A stretch of 64,000 bases of DNA from Bacteroidota bacterium (GTDB lineage Bacteria; Bacteroidota; Ignavibacteria; Kryptoniales; JAKASW01): positions 124,001-188,000 of the forward strand of contig JAKAGT010000004.1 of the NCBI GenBank assembly GCA_021825585.1, given 5' to 3'. A program made the position numbers and the translations under genes. Below, in pieces: positions 8,484 to 16,148 of this stretch. How positions within the stretch are numbered: the stretch's first letter is position 1; each line of letters starts with the position of its first letter. The notes beneath the pieces were generated by a model, which had not been told where the DNA came from, ran no database searches, and saw only the letters and a list, made by a program, of their open reading frames with translations.

Positions 8484-10469
8484 TTATTTCATTACTACCA
8501 TCTTGTTTGTGGCCGTGAAGTCGCCGGCTATCAGTTTATAGAAATAAACTCCGCTGGGCAGCCTTCCGGCACCTCCACCGGCGGAGTTTGCACCTTCGAT
8601 GGAGAATGTGACGGTGTAGTATCCGGGACTCTGGCGCTGGTTGACCAGTGTCGCCACTTCCCTGCCGAGTATATCGTAGACTTTCAAGGTGACGTTGCTG
8701 ACTGCCGGCAGCTGATAGCTGATAATTGTCGTGGGATTGAACGGATTCGGATAATTCTGCATCAACGAAAAATCAGCCGGCACAGTCGCATCCTTCCCGG
8801 CTATCCCGGTCGCACTTCCTTCTGTGCGGAAGTTCAGCACAAATGCATCTCCGGCGGTGCTGTCCTTATTCCCGTCGAGGAATACACCGTCTGCGGAGGC
8901 GGCAGTCCCTTCGAACCGAAGGACGAAATCCGTACCATATGGAAGTTTCGATTTCGGAGTGAAGGTGACGGTCGTGTTGTTGGTGGTGAACGACAGCGTT
9001 CCATCAATCGGAGGTGTTATGGAGAAAGAGGCGCGCACGGATGCGGTATCCATCGGTTTAGAAAACCGAGCGCCTATTACGCCTGACGCCGAATACGAAG
9101 TGTCATTGTTGGAGGGTTTCGCAAAAACGACGTACGGCGCGATCGCAGCTTCGGTAGTGAAGGAAAGCATGAACGGATCGCCCCCGGTGCTGTCGCCGTT
9201 TCCATCGATGAAAAAGCCGGTCACAGATTCAGCCGAACCGGCTATAGTTACATTATAAGTCGTCAGATGGTCAAAATGGGTCGACGGCGTAAAGGACATT
9301 GTCCTGAAGTTGTCTTTCCAGGCAATCGATCCGCTTACCGGCGGGAGGATTGAGAAAGCGCTTTCCACCGATGCAGTATCCATCGTCTTGGTGAAGGAAA
9401 TATTGATTGAAGAAATTGCGTTCACTTTCTGCGCGTTGCGTACCGGAGAAGTGGACGCGACGACAGGCGGCAGCAGCGACTCCAGGACATGGTCCACAAA
9501 CTTCACCTCGCCCTTCGCCACCACCACGTCTACCGTATCGCTTGAATACCCCACAGTCTCATAGACTATCTTGTGACTTCCGGAGGCGAGCGAGTCAAAC
9601 AGGTAGTAGCCGTTATTGTAGTTGTCGCCGGAAAACACCCTGTTTTCCGGAAGAAGGACGACTTTCGTTGCGTTTACCGGTTTCCCGTTGTCGCTGTTCG
9701 TCTGGATCCCCGCAACGATGGCGAACGTGTCCAGCGGCACGCCATAATACTGGAGAAAGGCGTTCAGGATTCCGTATGCTTCCATCTTCCGGTACGAATT
9801 GTTCATCAGCCGGCGGGTCTCGGGATAGTAATCGTGGAACGAGCCTTCGGAAAGCTCGCCGGGCATCGACAACCCGCGGAGAACACCGAGGTTGAAACCG
9901 CCGTTTGGACCGCCGTAGAACGTGTAGTCGAGATACACTCCCGGTTTTCCGCTGATGTTGCCGCCTGAAGACTGCGTCCTGTCTTTTGCCCTGATATTGC
10001 TGTATATGAGCGATGACATGTCGATCGCCGCGGGAGAGGCCGCCTGCCTTGTAGCAATGTCTTCCTTGATCAAAACCATCGTGTAATTGGTCGATGTGTT
10101 ATTGCCGCCGGTCGCGTTGCTGTGAATTGAATGAAACCAGTCGACGTTGTTTTGGTTCGCCAGTGTCCAGCGTGCCGTCAGGCTCGGCTCATCGGCGTCG
10201 TTCGGATAGTCGTTGGTGTAGCGCGTCAGAATGACTGTTGCTCCGTGAGATTCCAGCATCGTTTTCAGGAGCAGCGCTTTCTGGAAATTGCTCTCAGATT
10301 CCCAGAAATCAGTTCCCGGATCGGGAACAACATGCCTATCGGTGACTTCACTGTGCCCGCCGTGACCGGGGTCGATGCAGAACTTCAGACCCGAAAGATC
10401 GCTTCGCTGGGCAAAGCCCGGCGCATATGCCAGCAGAATGACCGTCGAAATCAATAGGAGGCGTCTCAT
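8484..10469 (-). CDS. Amidase_3 family N-acetylmuramoyl-L-alanine amidase with Big_5 repeats and T9SS sorting domain
   Basis: About 661 aa. After a signal peptide, an Amidase_3 domain (about residues 30-245) shows zinc ligands in DPGHGGH, SESN and SIHSNA, with a further acidic GELSEGSFH. A carboxypeptidase-regulatory-like beta domain (about 255-340), two Big_5 domains (about 342-550) and a T9SS type A sorting domain (last about 85 residues) follow. It should cleave peptide stems from murein outside the cell. The GTG at 10472 is an alternative start, but the ATG at 10469 is preferred; it overlaps the stop of the upstream propeller gene. The sorting domain holds a 10-12-residue Gly-rich insertion after YTVTFS that coincides with a micropalindrome at 8574-8585. 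Confidence 0.88.
   Translation of the reverse strand: MRRLLLISTVILLAYAPGFAQRSDLSGLKFCIDPGHGGHSEVTDRHVVPDPGTDFWESESNFQKALLLKTMLESHGATVILTRYTNDYPNDADEPSLTARWTLANQNNVDWFHSIHSNATGGNNTSTNYTMVLIKEDIATRQAASPAAIDMSSLIYSNIRAKDRTQSSGGNISGKPGVYLDYTFYGGPNGGFNLGVLRGLSMPGELSEGSFHDYYPETRRLMNNSYRKMEAYGILNAFLQYYGVPLDTFAIVAGIQTNSDNGKPVNATKVVLLPENRVFSGDNYNNGYYLFDSLASGSHKIVYETVGYSSDTVDVVVAKGEVKFVDHVLESLLPPVVASTSPVRNAQKVNAISSINISFTKTMDTASVESAFSILPPVSGSIAWKDNFRTMSFTPSTHFDHLTTYNVTIAGSAESVTGFFIDGNGDSTGGDPFMLSFTTEAAIAPYVVFAKPSNNDTSYSASGVIGARFSKPMDTASVRASFSITPPIDGTLSFTTNNTTVTFTPKSKLPYGTDFVLRFEGTAASADGVFLDGNKDSTAGDAFVLNFRTEGSATGIAGKDATVPADFSLMQNYPNPFNPTTIISYQLPAVSNVTLKVYDILGREVATLVNQRQSPGYYTVTFSIEGANSAGGGAGRLPSGVYFYKLIAGDFTATNKMVVMK
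8574..8585. repeat. Micropalindrome inside a T9SS sorting domain
   Basis: The plus strand reads TCCACCGGCGGA, two 6-nt arms with one wobble pair and no loop. It lies exactly where this sorting domain has extra residues compared with the other sorting domains in the window. It resembles the TCCRCC-NNN-GGNGGA elements at 29430-29459 and 49120-49134. Confidence 0.5.
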
Positions 10470-11383
10470 CACTTGCCCTCCTCAGAATAGGTAATCACGT
10501 AGATGTCACCGCTCAACGAACTGCAAACTATCTTATTCTCAACAGGCGAACATGAGGGAAAAAGCTCTATGACATCGTCGGTATTGGTCAGCCGAACCGT
10601 CCTGGCTCCGTCGGCCGACACGCAGTAGATTTCCGAGCTGAGGATCGTATGGCCGTCATCCCTGTCGTCGGTGTACACGATCCATTTCCCGTCGCGAGCC
10701 CAGACCGGGTTGTCTTTCCTTCCGAGCGTCTCGATCACGTTTCCATCAAGATCCGAGATGAATGCGCCGCGGTCCATATCATAAGCTAAAATCTTCGTAC
10801 CGTCGGGTGAGAGCGACGGCCAGATGTAGCTGCCGTTCCCGAGCGGATCGAGAGTAACCTCCCTTCCATCCTTCAATATGACGATCTTCGTGTTCACGAT
10901 TCCCAGCAGCGTTACACCCGCCGATAAATCTGACGACACCGACTTAGTGACCTTGCCGTTCTTCATATAGACTACGGATGAATGGAGAAACGCCGGGAGT
11001 GACACGCTTTCGCCTCTTTCGAGGACTTTAGCAACGCCGGAGGAGAGATCCTGTGTAACCAGTTCCTGCGTGCGCATCGGAGATGCTTCATTCAGCGTCC
11101 GCCGGTAAGAAATCGTTTTCCCGTCACTCGAAATCGCGAAACCGAAACCCGACCTCGGGGCATCGGTTATTTTGCGGACCGATTTCCCCGCAACGCTGTA
11201 GTCCCAGATACCGTTGAAGCCTGCGGTCGTGAAATAAATATGCGCGCCGTCCGGCGAAAACACCGGCTGACTCCATTCCAGATTGTCACCCAAGGGCAAC
11301 TTCTCAACAGCAACAGGATGCATTTGCCCGAAAAGTGGTACTGCAAAAATTAAACTGCTCAACAAGATGAAGAGACTTTTCAT
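10469..11383 (-). CDS. TolB-like/PD40 beta-propeller protein
   Basis: A 304-aa protein with a signal peptide (MKSLFILLSSLIFAVPLFG). It has at least four PD40/WD40-like blades of the form FSPDGAHIYFTT, ISSDGKTISYRR, LSPDGTKILAYD and WARDGKWIVYTD. The fold is that of the TolB C-terminal propeller, but there is no TolB N-terminal domain, so this is not TolB itself. It is probably a periplasmic or surface propeller that binds peptide or glycan. Its stop codon overlaps the start of the Amidase_3 gene, which indicates translational coupling and suggests the two act together. Confidence 0.8.
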   Translation of the reverse strand: MKSLFILLSSLIFAVPLFGQMHPVAVEKLPLGDNLEWSQPVFSPDGAHIYFTTAGFNGIWDYSVAGKSVRKITDAPRSGFGFAISSDGKTISYRRTLNEASPMRTQELVTQDLSSGVAKVLERGESVSLPAFLHSSVVYMKNGKVTKSVSSDLSAGVTLLGIVNTKIVILKDGREVTLDPLGNGSYIWPSLSPDGTKILAYDMDRGAFISDLDGNVIETLGRKDNPVWARDGKWIVYTDDRDDGHTILSSEIYCVSADGARTVRLTNTDDVIELFPSCSPVENKIVCSSLSGDIYVITYSEEGK

Positions 11384-11590
11384 TCTTTAATCCTCCGCAT
11401 ACAGCCCTGATTTTTAAATTGCAATCTGATGAAAACATTTGCTGCGCTTAATCCTGCCGGTCCGGGCAGAACAACCGCCCCTTCATGCACGACTTTCAAA
11501 TAAAACAGACAGGTTTGTTCCTGTATCTCTGCACGCGACGCCCGCAGCAAAACGGGAACCTTCGCGCCATGCCCCACACACGAGCATCGG

Positions 11591-11654
11591 AATCCGATCC
11601 GCGGGGTTAAGCTGGATCCCGGCCCTCAACAGGATTTCGAGCCGGGATCGGATT
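11591..11654. other. Intergenic mutually exclusive hairpins
   Basis: The 338-base gap between the GHL10 gene and the propeller gene holds no ORF. It contains a 3' arm (GCCGGGATCGGATT, plus strand) that can pair either with GATCCCGGC at 11615-11623 or with AATCCGATCC at 11591-11600. Read on the minus strand it lies about 70 bases after the GHL10 stop. It could be a processing or termination structure, although no T-run follows. The rest of the gap shows nothing I recognise. Confidence 0.4.
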
Positions 11655-11722
11655 TATTACTCATTGCTGCCAGATCGACACTCCTGTCAAAGAGCTGCCG
11701 GACTTTCCTTGAACCGGCAAAG

Positions 11723-14098
11723 TCATTTCAACATCAACATTTTCCTGGTCGCAACGTGAGTTCCTGCATCCAGCCTGTAAAAATAGACTCCGGTCGGAAG
11801 TCTGCTTGCATCGAACGTGACATTGTGCATTCCGGGACTCTGATGGCCGTTGACCAGCGTCGCGACCTCTCTCCCGAGAATATCATAAACCTTCAGCGTA
11901 ACAAAGCTCGATTCCGAAAGCTGGTAGCTTATCTCCGTAGTCGGATTGAACGGATTTGGATAGTTCTGCATCAGACTGAACTGGGTCGGCGTTCCGCTGC
12001 TCAAAGCCACCCACGTCGGCACCTCAGTCCTGAACTTCCACGCGTTCGACCACAGACTGAAACCGTATTCATTCCCGGCGCTTATCCTCCAGCTGTAGAT
12101 GGTATTGCCGGCGAGCGAATCTGAAACCGTGAAGGAGGTATCCGGAGGATTCACCTGGTTCGAAGTAATCGCCGTATCAAGGACCATCGAACTGAAACCG
12201 ACTCCTTTAGTCAGTTGCAGTCTGTATTTAGTTGTGGTCCCGCTTGGATGCCATGAAAATTGTGGAAGCAATGTCACTCCGGTCTTGAGACTGTCGGGCC
12301 CTGCAAGCACCGGTGCAACCGGAAATGCAGTGGTGAACGACCATTCATCCGAGAACGTGCTCGTCCCGCCCGCATTCGAAGCGGAGACCTTCCAAAAGTA
12401 TTTCTGCTGGCCGCTCATCCCCGTCGTCACGAAGTCTGTGTCGGCAACCCCCGTTTGATTCACCAGCAAGTTGGAGCTGAATGTTGAATCAGTTGAAACC
12501 TGCAGGTTGTAGGATGCGGTAACCGGCGAGCGCTTCCACTGCAGGACGGTCGTATCGCGTCCGTATATGAAACTGTTGGATGGATATGCCAGCAATGGGA
12601 CCGATGGATGGTAGACGGCGATGAGGCTCCCCATCTGGCTTTCGTTCCAATTCCGGTCCAGCGCAGTCGCCGCGTAATAATAGGGGCCGCTTCCGGAAGG
12701 GACGGGGAGATTGACGCTTGCTGTATCATACACCGACACTATCCCCTGCGGGCCATTCACATCCTGCACAGAGAGGGTCGGATGGTCGAACCTGTAGACG
12801 ACGTAGCGGACCGCGGTATCGGTTCCGATGACGGCAGGAGAATCCCATGAGAGCGCCGCCGTCCCCGTCCTCGTTTCAGCGTACTGCACATTCGTCGGAG
12901 CGTTTGGCGGGACGGTGCCCTTCCAGGCCATTGACGGTACCAAAGCCGGATAACGATAGTAGTATTGTTTGAGCGAATCCGCGAAACTGCCAAAATTGCC
13001 GGTAAGACTGTTAGTACTGAAGTAGATGCTTCCAGCCACATTCCCATTTGCCCTGTCCTGCCGTATATGCCTCTCCATTTCGCCGCTGGCCCAGGCCGTA
13101 ATCCGGTAAGCCGCCTGCCCCACATACAGGTCCCTGCCGTTTGCTGCAATGGAGTCTGCCCACCAGGGCATCAGCTTGGCATAATCCTGTCCGCCGCCAT
13201 TCGGCCAGTACAACTGCGGCGCGAGGTAATCGACAGTCCGCTGATGGAGCCACGCCATGGCGTCGGCATAAAGAGTGCCGTAAGCATCCAGACCACTTAT
13301 CCCGGACGGGTAACCGGGTCTCCAGATTCCGAACGGCGATATGCCGAATTTCACCCAGGGCTTCACCGCCTCTATGCTGTCGTGGACCTCTTTCACGAAC
13401 AGGTTGACGTTGTCGCGCCGCCAGTCTCCGATGTTCGTGAATCCGCGGTTGTACATTCTGAAAGTCGCAGTGTCCTGAGTGGTTATTCCTTCGTATGGAT
13501 AGAAGTAGTCGTCGAAATGTATGCCGTCAACATCGTATCTCCTGACGATGTCCATGATGACCGAAGTTATATAGTCACGAACAGCGGGTATTCCAGGGTT
13601 CAAAATTTTGAGACTGCCGAATGTGAGAATCCAATCAGGATGCCTGACGCTCACGTGTGTCGAGTCCAGAGTGTAATTCCCGACTTTCATCACCGCACGA
13701 TACGGATTTATCCAGGCGTGCAGCTCCATTCCCCGCGCGTGTGCCTGCTGGATCGCAAACTGAAGCGGGTCATAGTAAGGCGACGGCGGCTGACCCTGCT
13801 TCCCGGTCAGCCAATAGGACCACGGCTCGAAGCTCGACTGATAAAGAGCATCGCACTCAGGTCTGATCTGAAAAAAGGCCGCGTTTATACCCATCGCCTT
13901 AAGCTGGTCGAATATTGAAATCAACTGCGCTTGCTGTTGCGCGACTGGCATTCCCGGCTGTGACGGCCAGTCGATATTTGCAACGGTGGCAATCCATGCC
14001 CCGCGGAATTCGCGCTTCGGCGCGTCGGTAGTCTGTGCCGCAGAAACCCCGATGCCGAATAAGACTGAAGTAACTAAAACTATGGCATACGACTTCAT
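11723..14098 (-). CDS. GHL10-type glycoside hydrolase with FN3-like domains and T9SS sorting domain
   Basis: A 791-aa secreted protein. A signal peptide is followed by a TIM-barrel domain (about residues 28-330) typical of the GHL10/DUF187 family (EFRGAWIATVANIDWPS, GINAAFFQIRP, ELHAWINPYR, DGIHFDDYFYPY). Three beta-sandwich/FN3-like modules (about 395-690) and a T9SS type A sorting domain follow. GHL10 relatives are often linked to murein- or glycan-acting enzymes, but the substrate here is unknown. The ATG has a GAGGG ribosome-binding site 7 bases upstream. The surrounding genes are also exported hydrolases. Confidence 0.87.
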   Translation of the reverse strand: MKSYAIVLVTSVLFGIGVSAAQTTDAPKREFRGAWIATVANIDWPSQPGMPVAQQQAQLISIFDQLKAMGINAAFFQIRPECDALYQSSFEPWSYWLTGKQGQPPSPYYDPLQFAIQQAHARGMELHAWINPYRAVMKVGNYTLDSTHVSVRHPDWILTFGSLKILNPGIPAVRDYITSVIMDIVRRYDVDGIHFDDYFYPYEGITTQDTATFRMYNRGFTNIGDWRRDNVNLFVKEVHDSIEAVKPWVKFGISPFGIWRPGYPSGISGLDAYGTLYADAMAWLHQRTVDYLAPQLYWPNGGGQDYAKLMPWWADSIAANGRDLYVGQAAYRITAWASGEMERHIRQDRANGNVAGSIYFSTNSLTGNFGSFADSLKQYYYRYPALVPSMAWKGTVPPNAPTNVQYAETRTGTAALSWDSPAVIGTDTAVRYVVYRFDHPTLSVQDVNGPQGIVSVYDTASVNLPVPSGSGPYYYAATALDRNWNESQMGSLIAVYHPSVPLLAYPSNSFIYGRDTTVLQWKRSPVTASYNLQVSTDSTFSSNLLVNQTGVADTDFVTTGMSGQQKYFWKVSASNAGGTSTFSDEWSFTTAFPVAPVLAGPDSLKTGVTLLPQFSWHPSGTTTKYRLQLTKGVGFSSMVLDTAITSNQVNPPDTSFTVSDSLAGNTIYSWRISAGNEYGFSLWSNAWKFRTEVPTWVALSSGTPTQFSLMQNYPNPFNPTTEISYQLSESSFVTLKVYDILGREVATLVNGHQSPGMHNVTFDASRLPTGVYFYRLDAGTHVATRKMLMLK

Positions 14099-14246
14099 CT
14101 GTTATCCCTCTGACTTTTTGCGAATATGGTGAAGCAAGGTGCTGCGGAAGGTTTGACTGACGAACGGGCATCCCCTGATTGGCTGCCCGCCCGTATTATG
14201 AATAAGTTACGAAAATATTCCGGTCATATGCCAGAGGAGGCAATGT

Positions 14247-14296
14247 GCGACTCACCCCAGCACAACCTGCGACTCACCTTTAAGGTGAGTCGCAGG
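14247..14296. repeat. Perfect long palindrome with an extra half-site
   Basis: At 14266-14296 two perfect 15-nt arms (CCTGCGACTCACCTT and its complement) are separated by a single base. The core TGCGACTCACC occurs a third time as a direct copy at 14247-14257. The element lies between the stop of the delta-60 gene and the start of the GHL10 gene. It could be a terminator-type hairpin (no T-run on either side) or a binding site for a dimeric regulator. Confidence 0.6.
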
Positions 14297-14310
14297 TCAA
14301 TCAAATGTCG

Positions 14311-15948
14311 TTATTTAAGAAGCACCATCTTCTTTGTCATCGACGTGCCTTTGGAGCGGACCGTGTAAAAGTATATGCCGCTCGGCAGGTCGCTCGCGTT
14401 GAAAGTCACGGAATGAGTCCCCGCCGCCTGACGTTCATTTACCAATGTTGCTACTTCTCTGCCAAGTATATCGTAAATCTTAAGTGTCACGAAGCCGTTG
14501 GCTGACAGCTGATAGCTAATAGCTGTTGATGGATTGAACGGGTTTGGATAATTCTGATAGAGTGCATAGGTCTTCTGAACATCGGCGGTTGCTGAGACAG
14601 CATTCAAGGCGCTTCCCGAACTCCCTGTGTACCTCACTACAGCGAACCCGTAAAGGTCGTAGAAGTTATTATATAATGATGCGCCTGCAGCGACTATTTT
14701 ACCGTCGCTTTGTATGGCTACCGAGTAAGCTTTATCATCCCCAAGACCTGCTACTGCGGTAGTAACTATTCCATCTGTGCCGAAAGTTTTGTCTAAGCTT
14801 CCATCCGTATCGTAGCGCGCCAGAGCAAACAAATACTGCTGTGATGTGTTTTCAGAATGCCCGGCGGCAACAATCTTTCCGTCGCTCTGGATTGCTATTG
14901 AATGGATATCATCGTCCGAAGATCCTACTGCAGTAGCAACAACCCCCTTTGTACCGAAGGAATTGTCCAATGTACCGTTAGAATTATAACGGGCCAATGT
15001 AAATTCATACTGGCTATTCAGGTAGGACGTTCCTGCCGTAACAATCTTTCCGTCGCTTTGCAGCGCAACCGAATTGTCGTAATCCTCACCGCTAATAGAA
15101 GTGATAACAATTCCATTTGTACCGAAAGTGTTATCCAGGCTACCGTCGGAATTATAACGGGCCAGCGCAAAACCGCCGTATGAATACCCGGAGACAATAA
15201 TCTTGCCGTCGCTCTGAACAGCTAACGAATGTATCTCATCTTCTTCGGGTGAATTAGCGCTTGGAAGCGCAGCGGTTGTTACAATTCCCTTCGTGCCGAA
15301 AGTGTTGTCCAAGCTTCCATCGACGTTGTAGCGAGCTAAAGCAAAAACATAGGTGTCCCCGTTGGATAGAGATCCTTTGTACGAATATCCTGCTGCAATA
15401 ATTTTCCCGTCTTTTTGAATTACCGTCGAAAATATTTCATCATCAGATGAGCCTATTGCGGTAGTTACGATTCCGTTTGTGCCGAACGTGCTGTCCAGGC
15501 TGCCGTTGGTATTGTATCGTATCAAGGTGAAGACACGCTGACTGCCGGCACTCCCGGTTGAAGAATAGCCGGCGGCAATTATCTTTCCATCGGATTGAAT
15601 TGCCGAAGAAAAAGCTCTCGAATCCGTATTTGAACCTCCGATTCCAGTCGTTACTGTGCCGTTAGTTCCGAAGGTACTGTCCAAAGTTCCATTTGCGACA
15701 AAGCGGGCAAGAGCGAAAGTATATTCATTGCTGTATGGAGAATAGGCAAATCCGGCCGCAATAATTTTTCCATCACCTTGTATGACCACGGAATTAGCTT
15801 CATCATTCCCGGAGGAGCCTATATATATTACAACTCCACCGCTGCCTGCAAAAGTGGTATCAAGTTGTCCATCCTGTGCATAGACAACGCGGGACAACAG
15901 GCATGAAAGAGTCCCAACTAAATAACAGATCGCTATTTTGCTTCTCAT
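14311..15948 (-). CDS. Delta-60 repeat protein with T9SS sorting domain
   Basis: A 545-aa secreted protein. After a signal peptide it consists of about eight or nine repeats of the delta-60 type (LDxTFGTNGIV ... AIQSDGKIIAAG), each about 50-55 residues and predicted to form a beta-propeller-like surface protein. A T9SS type A sorting domain occupies the last 80 or so residues. Function is unknown; adhesion or carbohydrate binding is possible. An AGAGGTG ribosome-binding site precedes the ATG. The internal repetitiveness makes this gene a likely site for assembly error or repeat-number variation. Confidence 0.88.
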   Translation of the reverse strand: MRSKIAICYLVGTLSCLLSRVVYAQDGQLDTTFAGSGGVVIYIGSSGNDEANSVVIQGDGKIIAAGFAYSPYSNEYTFALARFVANGTLDSTFGTNGTVTTGIGGSNTDSRAFSSAIQSDGKIIAAGYSSTGSAGSQRVFTLIRYNTNGSLDSTFGTNGIVTTAIGSSDDEIFSTVIQKDGKIIAAGYSYKGSLSNGDTYVFALARYNVDGSLDNTFGTKGIVTTAALPSANSPEEDEIHSLAVQSDGKIIVSGYSYGGFALARYNSDGSLDNTFGTNGIVITSISGEDYDNSVALQSDGKIVTAGTSYLNSQYEFTLARYNSNGTLDNSFGTKGVVATAVGSSDDDIHSIAIQSDGKIVAAGHSENTSQQYLFALARYDTDGSLDKTFGTDGIVTTAVAGLGDDKAYSVAIQSDGKIVAAGASLYNNFYDLYGFAVVRYTGSSGSALNAVSATADVQKTYALYQNYPNPFNPSTAISYQLSANGFVTLKIYDILGREVATLVNERQAAGTHSVTFNASDLPSGIYFYTVRSKGTSMTKKMVLLK

Positions 15949-16019
15949 GGTAACACCTCTTTTGTCTTATATAATCCACCTTGAGTGGCTTATATCGTGC
16001 ATTAAGATGAATAGAGCAT

Positions 16020-16112
16020 TCACCCCGGTATCTTGAGCCTCAACTGGTCCGGACGCGGGTCGAGTAGATCTACCGCCTTTCGAAGAACTATTCGGACAAT
16101 CGAAGTGAGCAT
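16020..16112 (-). CDS. Putative 30-aa small ORF
   Basis: A 30-codon ORF in the same-strand gap between the 780-aa TIM-barrel gene and the delta-60 gene. It is preceded by an unusually good ribosome-binding site (AGGAGGT, 7 bases before ATG). The peptide starts MLTSIVRIVLRKAVDLL and could form an amphipathic helix. It may be a leader peptide or a real microprotein. Support is limited to the strong ribosome-binding site and its position; no family is recognised. Confidence 0.3.
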   Translation of the reverse strand: MLTSIVRIVLRKAVDLLDPRPDQLRLKIPG

Positions 16113-16148
16113 CACTGTACCTCCTCATTTTGGCGGGATGGTTTGAGA

